64,000 bases of DNA from the NCBI GenBank assembly GCA_964017065.1, contig OZ024784.1:17775152-17839151 (forward strand), written 5' to 3'. Positions within the stretch are counted from its first letter, which is position 1; every line of letters starts with the position of its first letter. Source of the DNA: Haliclona indistincta (taxonomy: Eukaryota; Porifera; Demospongiae; Haplosclerida; Chalinidae). The notes beneath the pieces were generated by a model, which did not search any database, had not been told where the DNA came from, and worked only from the letters and a program-made list of their open reading frames with translations. This document shows, piece after piece, positions 11,693 to 22,382 of this stretch. Both the position numbers and the translations under genes were made by a program.

Positions 11693-11768
11693 GCATGCAG
11701 CGAGAATCGAACCCAGAACGAATGCACTACAAACCACCGTACTAATCCGCTGAGCCACCGAAACCTGC
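11693..11768 (-). repeat. tRNA-like sequence, probably a tRNA-derived SINE or decayed tRNA
   Basis: On the minus strand TGGCTCAGCGGATTAG resembles a pol III A box, and GGTTCGATTC, about 40 bases on, resembles a B box. The T-stem and acceptor stem pair poorly, so a working tRNA is unlikely. Confidence 0.45.
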
Positions 11769-11807
11769 TGACCGGTCTATTCACAAAACAAGCCTTTATA
11801 GTGATCT

Positions 11808-12007
11808 GTCGGTGGCAATAGCCAGTCTGTGGCTGAACGCGCCACCGGTCGGTGGCAATAGCCAGTCAGTGGCGGAACGCGCCACCGGTCGGTGGCAATA
11901 GCCAGTCTGTGGCTGAACGCGCCACCGGTCGGTGGCAATAGCCAGTCTGTGGCGGAACGCGCCACCGGTCGGTGGCAATAGCCAGTCTGTGGCTGAACGC
12001 GCCACCG
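11808..12007 (+). repeat. 40-bp tandem repeat array, five units
   Basis: Units begin GTCGGTGGCAATAGCCAGTC at 11808, 11848, 11888, 11928 and 11968. They differ by one or two bases. They translate open on the minus strand by chance (40 is not a multiple of 3, so the frame rotates through three units); not a gene. Confidence 0.92.
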
Positions 12008-12120
12008 ATTTGTTCGGTGGTAATAGTCATTTCGTTAATTTTATTATAGTAGGCTGCTCCACTAGTTGGAGTCTGTCCTTCGACTGTAAATTTGTCGAAA
12101 AGTTTCGATAATAATAATAA

Positions 12121-12955
12121 AAGTAAAGTAAAAAAGTTTTAATAAAAAAACTAAAAAGTGTAGGGATGACTCTTGCAAAAGTAAAGGAACAAGATGGGAT
12201 GATGCTTGCAAAAGTAAAGGAACAAGATGGGATGATGCTTGCAAAAGTAAAGGAACAAGATGGGATGATGCTTTCAAAAGTAGAGGAACAAGATGGGATG
12301 ATGATGGTTGCAAAAGTGAAGGAATAATGCTTGCAAATGTAAAAGTCCCAAGTATCCCTACAACAGCGGCTTGCTGCGACAACATACAACTGACAAATGC
12401 GGAATCCTCTTCCTATACCTTTTACAAACGTCAATTACTTAATCGGACTGCGTCCTCCAAAGCACAGATACCTCTAATTATTTACAACCATCAATTACTT
12501 CATCGGACTGCGAAACACAGATACCTCTATTATTTACAACCGTCAATTACTTCATCGGACTGCGTCCTCCAAAACACAGATACCGGTACCTCTAATTATT
12601 TACAACTGTCAACTACTTAATCGGACTGCGTCCTCCTAAACACAGATACCACAGTCTAGTTATTTACAACCGTCAATTACTTCATCGGACTGCGTCCTCC
12701 TTCAAGCCGCTGATGTAGGGATACTTGGGACTTTTACATTTGCAAGCATTATTCCTTCACTTTTGCAACCATCATCATCCCATCTTGTTCCTCTACTTTT
12801 GAAAGCATCATCCCATCTTGTTCCTTTACTTTTGCAAGCATCATCCCATCTTGTTCCTTTACTTTTGCAAGCATCATCCCATCTTGTTCCTTTACTTTTG
12901 CAAGAGTCATCCCTACACTTTTTAGTTTTTTTATTAAAACTTTTTTACTTTACTT
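12121..12955. mobile_element. Foldback element with near-perfect 253-bp arms
   Basis: Arms 12121-12373 and 12703-12955 are inverted copies around a centre near 12538. The arms themselves contain tandem 31-36 bp units (AAAGTAAAGGAACAAGATGG...). The spacer 12374-12702 is a tandem array of about 60-bp units containing CTTCATCGGACTGCGTCCTC. The open frames here are repeat translations, not genes. Confidence 0.88.
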
Positions 12956-14149
12956 GTTCCTGTTACTTTTTTGATCACTATCAGTTTGAATTTATTGGTT
13001 GTATTCTATGCTAGCTTTTATTTCATTTTTACAACTCTGTGCGGAGCAGCAGTTACTAGTCTAGTAGATCAGAAGGTGCATAGCCTCTAGACAGAGAGTC
13101 AAGGAACATGGAATGCACAAGAATAATCAACAAGTTTAAATTAGTTAGAGAGGTTGAGGGTATGAGTTGACAACATGATATTTCTTAGCACTGTAATGGA
13201 TGATGAAGAGACCAACACTAACAACTCAGTGGAACACTATGATGATGGCGGGCTGGAAGCGGCTCAGCTTTTTACAATGACCAATGTCCAGTTGTCAACA
13301 GCTCAGGGGTCCTATAGGTACAGCTTACGCCGCGTAGTGTAAGCCTAGATAGCCCCGTCAGTGCGAACTTGGGATTCGCCGGCGCCTGCCGTGGGTCATG
13401 AAGTCAGCATAGACAGATCAGTGTTACCCAGGGTAGAGTATACTGCTTTAAACAAATGTTCATACCTCTAGGCTCTAGCTTGCGCGCTGAAGCGCCCAGA
13501 GCAGAGACAAAGCGAAGCTGTTCGAGAACCGAGCTCAGCTTCAAAACTGATGTGGGCGGAGTCAATGATCACCAGCGACAAGAGGGTTAATTAATGAAGT
13601 CGCTCTAACAGTCCAAAACGGTCCAAAAACCATGTATTTCAAGGATTACTCGCTTCTGGTAGTGTTTGATGCCTATCTAAGAAGTAAGTGCACTAACCCA
13701 GATGTATACACATGCGATGGTGCAAGTTTGGTAGTGATTCGTTCACTCAGGACAGCGCTATGCTTGTCAAAGAAGAAGAAGAAGAAGAAGAAGAAGATGA
13801 ACAATTCGCGTGGGCGGCGATTTTTTAGAAACGTCTGCCAGCTTCGTCATAGGTATTTTCATGCTCAGAACAGTCGTCTGATCAATCCTAGATGTTTAGA
13901 ATCTCGATAAACGCTATAACAGCGAAGATCTGCAACTGCTCTCTAAGAGTCGCCATCTTGATTTTCGTCGTCAAACAAGCAGTCCTGGCGACTTTCATAG
14001 ACGTCCTACAAGCGCTTACACTTCAGAGTCACTTAGAGATAGTTAAAATGCAGTATAGATGTATAATAGTGGAGATATGTGCGAAAACTCATTTTCACAC
14101 ATGAGTAGCCGCCATCTTAATTCGATGTCATCCCTACATATCATTGCCT
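12956..14149. other. Intergenic, nothing recognised
   Basis: No homologous coding sequence. A short (GAA)n run lies at 13770-13797. The open frame spanning it (13632-13910) has a poly-Lys stretch from the microsatellite and no other features. Confidence 0.4.
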
Positions 14150-14640
14150 ATCGGCAATGATAATAACTTTGCAAGAAACTAGTTTGTACAGGCGTGCTCC
14201 AGTACGCATTTTGTTTAATTTTGTCTATAGATAAAATTGATTATAGCAAGTTTCAGTATTAGGTAATGTGGCCAGCAGTGTGCTCGCCCAGTAAAGACCG
14301 GTCTGTGGCTGTTATCTCTAGTTTGGCTTGCTTGCTCCGGAAAGAACTTCGTTTACAGCTTACAAATTCCCGCGTGCACAGCCGTATAGAGCGATTTTTC
14401 GACACTCACTTGCTAACGCTGCAAAACAGCAAGCCCAGACCAGAAAAATTCTTTTAAAATCTAGATCTTATTGCGAAAATTCGCCCTATACGTCTGTGGG
14501 CAAGATGCTGCTACGCTTGAAGCGCGTCGATCTATTACTCGACAGTCGAGATAACAAGCAATAGACGCTTCATCTTTTATGTGTTTATACATGTAGAGTC
14601 TATAAAATGCACGTTATGTGGGTGTTGAATACACCACCTT
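14150..14640. repeat. Diverged relative of the 7136-7719 element
   Basis: Shares scattered long matches with the earlier element: GTACAGGCGTGCTCCAGTA, GGAAAGAACTTCGTTTACAG and the GCGCGTCGATCTATT segment in the same order. It ends in CACCACCTTAA, a degenerate terminal repeat. Left border unclear. Confidence 0.65.
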
Positions 14641-14767
14641 AATTTTATTCATTAAAATTAAAATTGCTTTTTTTAATGAGACACACCCATCATCGCTGCA
14701 AATAGATAGTTTTGCTTGGTTCACCGATTATTCTCCGGCATAAACCGCGCATCCCTACCCGTGGGCT

Positions 14768-15917
14768 ATGGCAGAAAACAACCTTGGAAAGAACATAGTA
14801 CTATACAACTTAAAGGCTTTGGAGCAGATTTTTAAAGAGACCAAAGATTTAACTATTGGCCAGAAAACACCCTCGGATGAAAACAATGACATTAGAGCAA
14901 AAAACGAGTGGAGAAAACTGCCTGTGGCGCCAAAGGAGTGCATTATCATTGCCTCAGGAGGAGAATGCCAAGGTCCATCTGTTGTACCCAAGAGACGCGA
15001 CAATACCCAAACTGGCAATGACCTGCAGCTACTGAGGAGAGAACTGGATGCGATACAAGAGAAGATGAGACAAGATGACCGCTATCGTATTGTTCAAGTG
15101 TGTGTAGACTATCCTGGGATTGAGATGAGCAGAGACTATTATCTGGAAAAGATTAAGCAAGTAATGACAGACTGCAAGCAATCTGGAGGTGAGTATACAC
15201 AGCAAGAAATACTATTATAAGCTACTCTCTATAGTTTATGTCTGGTACACTGGTCATGGAGAGAGAGGGACTGGTAACTGGTGCTTTAAAGATGGTGTGA
15301 TCTCTTTTGAAGATATTTTTGCTCTTTACATGGATTACTTCAGAGGAAAGTTGCTGTCTCTGATCTGTGACTGCAGCTATTCTGGTAGCTGGGTGAAGAA
15401 GTGTACCAAAAAGTTGGATGAGATTGAAATGCCTTCCTGTGGTCACCATACTAGAGAACAGGGCATCTTGATCAAGGTATACTGTTCGTGTCACCATGAT
15501 CAACAGGCAACAATGCTGTCATACTGTGAGGAAGGAGTATACATAGAGAATGGAACACTACTGTATTCTCGGAAGAAATTAAGTGAAAGCCAGCAAACAT
15601 CAGGCGTTGATTTTACTATCATCCAATGTAGAAGAGACGAAGAGTGTGAAATACCAGCACACCACACTTGGATGGATCGCATTATCAATGGCCGCTATGT
15701 CTACCTGGTTAGAGGCAAGGACAAGGATAAACCAGCCTGGCACTATGTCCTAGTAGACGAGAAAAAGGAAAATCAATTCAAGGCTCAAGTAGCAACTGGA
15801 AACATTGATGTTGCTGAGTATGGTAAAATACTCTACTCTGGATGGGGCAAGGATCCACCAGAAGAGAAGAAAAAACAGATAAACGATCAATTTGAACAAT
15901 GTTTGAAAAGAGAATAA
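14768..15917 (+). CDS. Caspase-like cysteine protease, no CARD (copy B)
   Basis: Two exons, 14768-15188 and 15235-15917, with a phase-1 intron, give about 367 residues. It starts MAENNLGKNIVLYNLKALEQ, an N-terminal segment shared by copies B, C and D in place of the CARD. The same core follows: ECIIIASGGE, LLRRELDAIQEKMR, then WYTGHGERGTGNW (His) and LICDCSYSGSWVKKC (Cys), CSCHHDQQATMLSYCEEGVY and a conserved GKILYSGWGKDPPEEKK tail. The intron sits just before the His motif, as in copy A exon 5. A symplekin tail fragment lies on the opposite strand 610 bp downstream. An upstream non-homologous exon cannot be excluded. Protease activity is inferred from the dyad only. Confidence 0.8.
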
Positions 15918-16526
15918 CATACTATAATGTGAACATGAATAGTTTAGGTGTCTCTATGGTCATTGTTTAGACTTTCGTGTCCTGCTTCCCAATCTGTACA
16001 ATGTATGTTGATATAACCTTTGCCTATACAATCATTGGAGTGAGTTAAAGAAAACTGAATCTTGAGCATAATTATTACAGCGGTTTTATTACTCTTTGCA
16101 ACAGCCACAAAAGCATAAAGCGTCATCCGTGCCTTATTTGGAAGGTATTATTACATTGCGTGATTTAGATTGAACACGGTTCACGCTCTACGCTTCAAGC
16201 TCTACGTGTGCAAGATGTAATAAAACCGCTGTATAATGAGAACACGAAATATTAAGTACTCAGATATAAATTTGTTAATGGGGAAGGGTATACTTACAAA
16301 GACATGTTATAGGAGTCTTTGCAGGATAGAATGTTACCTACTGGGGACCTACTTTGACAAGAACAAGGAATGCGTCAAGAAATTTGAGTACATGTATAGT
16401 AAAATTCTCTGCTCTGAATAAATTATTATTCACAACTTGATTTGTGAACTAGAAACCTTACTAAAATATGTACTGCAGTATTTATAAGGAAAACATCAAA
16501 AACAATTAACAGTACATAAACAATAA
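15918..16526. other. Spacer between copy B and symplekin tail fragment, with a MITE
   Basis: Paralogous to 21921-22382 and 25207-25707 (shared cattgtttagacttt and cttactaaa..atgtactgcagtatttata). It contains the 154-bp element at 16078-16231. Confidence 0.7.
16078..16231. mobile_element. 154-bp MITE with TA target duplication
   Basis: Ends CAGCGGTTTTATTAC and GTAATAAAACCGCTG are exact inverted copies, flanked by TA on both sides. The paralogous spacer of copy C (around 22180) lacks it, giving an approximate empty site. Confidence 0.85.
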
Positions 16527-17345
16527 TTAAGAAGGTGTGTTCTCCTCATTCAGTTCCTCTGATGTCTTGCTTGATCTTCTCTTACTGCTTTTAGACTTCT
16601 TCCTTGCAGCACCTGTGCCTCCAAGTTCAATTATTTGAATAACATACTGTGGGATTTGTGATCTCTATAATAATGAGTAATTATTAGTAGCATACTAATA
16701 ATACTGTGGCCGTGTGTACCTGACTAGCTGTGATCTGTTGTAGATATACTAGTAATGATTCTCTGAGCACAGTACTCATCTAGTGACCAGAGATAGTAAC
16801 TTTACATAGACATGCTCAAAGAGTAGTTGTGAGTCCAACTTGTATCACTGTTTTTACTGGTACTACTGAGCTGCTTCATTGCATACCTCTAGCACACTCC
16901 CTAACTGATCAGGAGGCAACTGTAGTAACACTTGATATGAGTGTGGCTTGGTGACCTGAATGAGGAGGAGTGATCTGTGACAGGCATACATGAACCATGT
17001 CTACCTCACAGCACTTGACAAATCCTTGCCAGACCTTGGGTAGCTTCCAAATCTAAATACCATGCAAATATAGAACAACTACTAATGTACATTGTGTAAC
17101 TAGCTGTAATTTGTATGTACTGGCACGGCACATACATCCTCCAGTAGTATTAGAATGAGTTGCATTACCTGTTTGTTGATGAGTTTAGTGAGAATTGTCA
17201 TCACAAAGTCGACCAGTCGTGGACACACTCCATTACTCTGGATCACCTGATGAGACAGAGTGTGTCAGCTAGTATTGTGTGTAATAAACAGATGTCACTC
17301 TTACTGTTCTCATGAACAGCATGGGTACTGGATTCTGGTCCATCA
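16527..17345 (-). pseudogene. Symplekin 3'-end fragment, unit 1
   Basis: Minus strand, stop at 16527-16529. Contains near-copies of the last symplekin exons: the basic tail ([20 protein letters not shown]), the [15 protein letters not shown] exon, [33 protein letters not shown] and the [18 protein letters not shown] exon. It then breaks in the [13 protein letters not shown] exon at about 17345, where LINE sequence begins. No 5' exons or promoter, so a truncated duplicate. Confidence 0.85.
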
Positions 17346-17349
17346 GATG

Positions 17350-18500
17350 TTGTAGCACTAGAAGCAAGTGTAGAGAAATAAGCCTAGATTTATAGCCAGA
17401 GATGTAGTCACAAAGAATGAACTTAGTAGGTCTTCTTTGGACCTGCTCTAACAATTGTATGTCTTTGATAAGATGTGGTCTCCATACCGGAGAACAGTAA
17501 GTGATTTTGATCTGACGAGAGAAATGCAGAGAAGTTTTTTGATTTTCGTGGGGATAGAAGAAGAGAACGTACGACGGATAAGACCAAGTGTTTGATATGC
17601 TTTAGCTGTTATAGCATTGTAGTGTCAAGACCATGACATGTCAGTTGAGATGATAATACCGAGGTCAAGGCAGTGGTCTAGCGAGGATAAGCTGACATTG
17701 TTGACAGTGCAGTCAGTTGATATTGCATTAGCTGTTCTATAGTGAAACCTTAGAAGACAAGATTTGGAGATATTGAATGACATGCCATTGTCTTGACACC
17801 ATGTGCTGAGTTGATCTAAATCAGATTGGAGAAGATATGAATCTTGAAACGATAGAAACGTTTTACAAATTTTTGTGTCATCGGCGAATAGGTAAGAAGA
17901 AGATGAAGTGATAATTGATGGAATATCATTTATGTAAATAGTGAATAGAAGAGGACCTAAAATACTTCCTTGTGGGACTCCTGAAGTTACTGGCAACCAT
18001 CGCGAGATTTTATCATTAACCCTTACACACTTTTGTCTGTCTGTGAGATAAGGATAAGCCTTGAAAAAGTTCTGTACATTACCAACGAGACCTGATGACC
18101 ATAGTTTCCTTAGAAGATTGTAATGTGGAACTGAGTCAAATGCTTTACGGATATCTAGATAGATGGAGTCTACTTGTTGATGATTGTTAAGAGCAGTATA
18201 TGTAGGTAGTCTTCGTAAAGGAGAAGCTGTTGTAGTGTTGAGCGGCTGGGTAAGAAGCCAAACTGATAGTTAGTTATGTAATTATCCAGAATAAAGATGT
18301 TAATTTTGTCGAACACCAATTTCTCTAGCACTTTGGAAATACAACAGAGTAATGAGGGTATGGGAGTGATGATTGATGATTTGGGTATGGGAGTGATAAA
18401 ATATGAAATCTCCATTCTTTTGGTATGGAATCAAAGAAACTCAGAGTTACTGATGAGTGATTGGATAGTCATCATAGTTTGTTTGATAGTCTTTTCCAGC
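17350..18500 (-). mobile_element. Degenerate non-LTR retrotransposon (LINE) fragment, reverse transcriptase
   Basis: Minus-strand pieces in order: CCISKVLEKLVFDKIN and YQFGFLPSRSTLQQLL; DSIYLDIRKAFDSVPHYNLL; VTSGVPQGSILGPLLFTIYI; the RT active-site box YLFADDTK; LSTWCQDNGMSFNISKSC; and a C-terminal LLEQVQRRPTKFIL...YKSRLISLHLL. These are the palm motifs and tail of CR1/Jockey-type LINEs. At least one frameshift (near 18180) and loss of both ends make it dead. Its 3' side is fused to the symplekin fragment at about 17350. Confidence 0.9.
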
Positions 18501-18612
18501 TATTTTGTTTCAAGCTAGCACAACACGAGCCCCGCCCACGTTTACTGGCGGGCGGGGATCGATTGCCTTTCGAGCTTCCTTTTCTGAGTTTTCTCTCTCT
18601 TCTCTGTCTGTC

Positions 18613-19118
18613 ATGGCTCAAGCTATCTTCACTACAGTACTAGGTGAGACCACAATAATTATCTCTGTTGATCCGTCTATCATAATGTCATCTGTTTCAT
18701 GTCCTGTGCTCAGATTTCAATGTCGACTCAGTTTCGTTTGAGCTTCTAAAAGCCAAGTTTCCCTCTCACAAGTGGAAATCTCTCGCCAGAGGTCTGCGAT
18801 TTGCCAGTGTCGTTCCAAACATCGAAGCAAGCTACAGAGACCTGAATAGTATGCTTCAGGAGCTAATCTCCCGGTGGGTAGGCAGCACTACCGGCAACCA
18901 GTGGATCATGTTGATAGATGCTGTCGTGATGTGTGACGAGCCTGCTGTAGCTCAGGAGCTAGCTACAGCAGTTGGTTGCCCTCTACCTCACTCAGGTACT
19001 ACTACAGATATTGGTAGTAATCAGATAAAGCTGTTGAGTAAATTGTTAGTATATGGACTTATTATTATTGTTCTGTTCTGTGTTAGACTATTCACGCATT
19101 CTCTATGTGCACCAATAA
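18613..19118 (+). CDS. Small death-domain-only protein
   Basis: Exons 18613-18643, 18714-18995 and 19087-19118, phase-1 introns, joined to about 114 residues. Almost the whole protein is one death-fold domain: DSVSFELLKAKFPSHKWKSL, ARGLR, VVPNIEASYRDLNSMLQELI, then WVGSTTGNQWIMLIDAV and AVAQELATAVG. The pattern W..LAR.L..., IE..Y.D....L..L...W and W..L..A......A..L is that of a DEATH domain. A protein of only this domain would act as a homotypic adaptor. The last exon (DYSRILYVHQ) is short and less certain; the domain could instead be the first part of a longer gene. It sits between protease copies B and C on the same strand. Confidence 0.7.
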
Positions 19119-19659
19119 TGGGCACTCCCTAGCTGAACCTCTGCACTGCCAATAATAAGAAGCCAAGCTTACCAGACAACTTTTCCTTTGTTACTTAGCA
19201 CAAAATAAGTATCACATGACTGTTTTAACATGAAATTATGCTTCTCATGAATGCAATATTTTAATGGCGGCTCTTGCGCTACGCATATGAGCACCCTCAC
19301 TATAATACTGTTTTCTGCGCCTCTGTTGTTAGCTGGTCATGCACAGAAAACTATTCTGAATGAAGCACCAATGGTGCAGATGCCTCGGTGGAATTGCATG
19401 CATACTAGTACTGCACACTGGACATGCTTTGACAGCACACAGCTACTACAGCTATTCCATCAGCAGATGATGATTGCAACAGATTTATAAAGTACAATGC
19501 AAGCTATTTTGATACAAGCTGGCAAAAATAACAGAAGCCGACCAGTATTTACTGCCACACAGTTTATCGGGCGATCAATGACAACTAGGTGATCCAGTGC
19601 TTGATTCAATCACTCGACTGCCTCTGTTTGCTAGTGCAACTGATGCTGTCATTAATGCT
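19119..19659. other. Intergenic, nothing recognised
   Basis: No domain, RNA or repeat identified; the frame at 19251-19490 has no features. Confidence 0.4.
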
Positions 19660-19667
19660 ACAATCAT

Positions 19668-20395
19668 TAGGGGGTTCTAGTGTTGAAAATTTCAGACCCG
19701 AAACCGATTTTTGAGTTTGCCCTGTTACACCACTTTGAATAGATCTTGCAATGCCACAGTCAAAGCGGAGGTAACACGTTTTCTTACGTTGACCAATCAA
19801 ACATGTGCTTCAATTCTCTGATGCAGGTTCGCACGTGACCAGCCGTGTTTGATTGGTCAATGTATTACTTCCGCTTTGACTGTGGCGTTGCAAGATCTGT
19901 ATTCAAAGCGCTGTACCCACCACCCATACGTCATTTTGAATGATATTCATGATCAGTGCTAGATTATTCATGGTGCTATACCACGTACTTAATATTCAAC
20001 CATCGATCACTACACCGTGAATGATGGCTAAGAAAATGCAGCAGCAGAAAAAGCGCTGTTACTGTGACTGTGGTTTTGAAACAACGGCCCTCAGCACCGG
20101 ACTACCACACAGCAGAACACAAAAAGAGCAAGCAACATAAGCCATGGCAGCAAACAAGATGCAATGCCTGGACAGCAACTTTCCCAAGGCTGCAGCAGCG
20201 CAAATTATCAGAAAATAAACAATCTATACCTGATTAATGAACATGATAGTAACATATCTGGTCAGAAATAGACCAGAAACTCCTAAAAATGCCTGTACTA
20301 TTTTTTCAATAAATGGATTTTTTTCCAAAATAGTCTTTACCCACCCACCCTCTTTTTGGCTTCAGGTCTGAAACTTTTAGTACTAGAACCCCCTG
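19668..20395. mobile_element. hAT-like MITE, copy 1 (728 bp)
   Basis: Terminal repeats TAGGGGGTTCTAG and (reverse) CAGGGGGTTCTAG. Exact 8-bp target duplication ACAATCAT at 19660-19667 and 20396-20403. 8-bp duplications and YAGGG-type ends are hAT hallmarks. No transposase. Related to 29353-30197 (shared ends and the CATTTTG..GATATTCAT region). A second small inverted-repeat element is nested inside. Confidence 0.88.
19735..19912. mobile_element. Small inverted-repeat element nested inside the hAT-like MITE
   Basis: Arms about CTTTGAATAGATCTTGCAAT.. and ..GCAAGATCTGTATTCAAAG are inverted and share GCCACAGTCAAAGCGGA and TTGACCAATCAAACA. The sister MITE at 29353 runs straight through this point, from CCGTTACCCACC to the CACTACGTCATTTT region, without it. 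Borders accurate to about 5 bp. Confidence 0.8.
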
Positions 20396-20504
20396 ACAAT
20401 CATCATAACATCACTAACAGTAGGGTCATTTCCATTCACTGTCCATTCAACCACTGAGCTGTCACAGTTGCTGGCAGCCTGGACCATGAAACACAATCAG
20501 TGTA

Positions 20505-20690
20505 CAATTTTCGCGGGAGAAAATTTTCACGAATGAGCGAGATAGAGCATTTCGCGAATAAGTTTTCGCGATCAGTGCTATTGGCCTTTCTCTGTCAACT
20601 AAAACAAGACATTCGCAGATAAAATGTTCGCGAATAGCCTGTAGTTTGCAAAAATTTTCTCCCGCGAAAATTTCCCACTATACGGTACTC
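20505..20690. mobile_element. Short palindromic element just upstream of copy C
   Basis: AATTTTCGCGGGAGAAAATT (about 20508) and AAATTTTCTCCCGCGAAAAT (about 20653) are inverted. Further TTCGCGAATA-type motifs lie inside. It ends about 40 bp before the start codon of copy C, so it may supply leader or promoter sequence. Confidence 0.75.
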
Positions 20691-20729
20691 ACTGTTGGTA
20701 TACTGTATCTATGCTTAGGCCTACCTGGG

Positions 20730-21920
20730 ATGGCAGAGAGCAACCTTGGAAGAAACATCGTCCTATACAACTTAAAGGCTTTAGAGCAGATATTTAAAGA
20801 GACCAAAGATTTTAAAAATGAGCAAGGTGTTAAAAAATCAGTGCAAGACAAGAGCGCAAAGGACAATGTCTCGGATAAAGAAGACGAGTTCGAGTGGAGA
20901 AGATTGCCTAGTAGTTTCGATGGAAGAGAGCACATGATCATTGCCTCAGGAGGAGAATGCCAAGATCCATCTGTTGTACCCAAGCAGCGCGACAACGCAC
21001 TAACTGATAGTGATCTGCATCTGCTGAGGAGAGAGCTGGACGTGATACAGGATATGATGAGAAAATTAAACAGTGGTCATGTTGTTCAAGTGTGTATGGA
21101 CTATCCTGGAGTAAAAATGAGTAGAGACTACTACTTGGACAAAATTGAACAACTAATGACTGGCTGCAAACTACCTGGAGGTGAGTAGTACAACATCATG
21201 TGCACTATAGACTTATACAGTTCATCCATAATAGCTCAAATCTGGTACACTGGACATGGAGAGAGAGGGACTGGTAACTGGTGCTTTCAAGATGGTGTGA
21301 TCTCTTTTGAGGATATCTTTGCTCTCTACATGGATTACCTCAGAGGAAAGTTGCTCACTCTGATCTGTGACTGCAGCTATTCCGGTAGCTGGGTAGAGCA
21401 GTGTGCCAAGAAGCTAGATGAGATTGGAATACCTTCCTGTGGTCACCATACTAGAGAACAGGGCATCTTGATCAATGTATACTGTTCGTGTAGACATGAT
21501 CAGCAGGCAACCATGCTGTCATTCTGTGAAAAAGGAGTATTTATAGAGGATGGAACACTATGGTATGATTTAGGGAAGAAATTAAGTGAAAGCCAGCATC
21601 CCTCAGGCATTAATTTTACTAATATTCGATGCAGAAGAGACGAAGAGTGTGAAATACCAGCACACCACACTTGGATGGATCGCATCTTCAATGGCACTTA
21701 TCTTTATCTGGTTAGAGGCAAGGACAAGGATAAACCAGCCTGGCACTATGTCCTAGTAGATAAGGAAAAGGAAAATCAATTCAGGGCTCAAGTAGCAACT
21801 GGAAAGATTGATGTTGCCGAGTATGGTAAAGTACTCTACTCTGGATGGGGCAAGGATCCACCAGAAGAGAAGGAAAAACAGATCAGCGATCAATTTACAC
21901 GATATTTGAAAAGAGAATAA
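20730..21920 (+). CDS. Caspase-like cysteine protease, no CARD (copy C)
   Basis: Two exons, 20730-21180 and 21235-21920, phase-1 intron, about 378 residues. It begins MAESNLGRNIVLYNLKALEQ, chosen because copies B and D start at the same homologous codon. A charged linker is longer than in copy B. It then has HMIIASGGE, LLRRELDVIQDMMRK, WYTGHGERGTGNW (His) and LICDCSYSGSWVEQC (Cys). The C-terminal part is very close to copy B (CEIPAHHTWMDRI, KDKDKPAWHYVLVD). Of the complete copies this one has no visible damage. Downstream spacer and symplekin tail fragment repeat the arrangement behind copy B. Function inferred from motif only. Confidence 0.82.
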
Positions 21921-21962
21921 CATTCTATAATGTGAACATGAATAGTTAGTTGTCTCTATGGT

Positions 21963-22084
21963 CATTGTTTAGACTTTTGTGTTCCCATTGTCACAGCTAC
22001 TGCTACACATACTCATTGTTTAGACTTTTGTGTTCCCATTGTCACAGCTACTGCTACACATACTCATTGTTTAGACTTTTGTGT
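21963..22084 (+). repeat. 51-bp tandem repeat, 2.4 units
   Basis: Unit starting cattgtttagacttttgtgt at 21963, 22014 and 22065 (partial). Other units of the cluster have a single copy, so it is a local expansion. Confidence 0.88.
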
Positions 22085-22382
22085 CAGTGCTTCCCAATCT
22101 GGACAATGTACAATGTATGTTGATATAACCTTTCCTATACAATCATTGGAGTGAGTTCAAGAAAACTGAATATTGTGCACATATGAGAACACGAAATAAT
22201 TATTAAGCGCTCGAATATAAATTTTTTGAACAAGGAATGGTTTTTGTAGCGTCAAGAACTTTTATAGTAGAATTCTCTGCTCTGAATATTATTCACAACT
22301 TGATTTTAGAAACCTTACTAAAGATGTACTGCAGTATTTATAAGGAAAACATCAAAAACAATGAACAGTACATAAACAGTGA

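Larger units (their letters stand above)
7909..12033. mobile_element. Putative 4.1-kb composite element bounded by inverted 40-bp tandem arrays
   Basis: Left end: 40-bp units at 7961, 8001 and 8041 (GCTATTGCCACCGGTCGGTG...), preceded by a diverged unit. Right end: five 40-bp units at 11808-12007 of the same family in opposite orientation. Outermost sequences are imperfect inverted copies (GTGGCTATTGC... against GTCATTTC-side CTATTACCACCGA). The direct repeat gttaatttta at 7899-7908 and 12034-12043 could be a 10-bp target duplication. The interior holds only unassigned small frames (8076-8459, 9685-10116, 10950-11207), a tRNA-like stretch and simple repeats. No transposase recognised. Confidence 0.5.

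Noticed and set aside
11777..12005. Open minus-strand frames with repeated ATDWLLPPTGG-type peptide
   Set aside because: They are translations of the 40-bp tandem array in two frames; no start context, no homology.
12027..13014. Open frames with SHLVPLLLQA-type repeats on both strands
   Set aside because: Explained by the inverted tandem units of the foldback element; mirror-image frames on each arm.
19606..19800. Minus-strand 64-codon frame near the hAT-like MITE
   Set aside because: Runs across the element border; no features.
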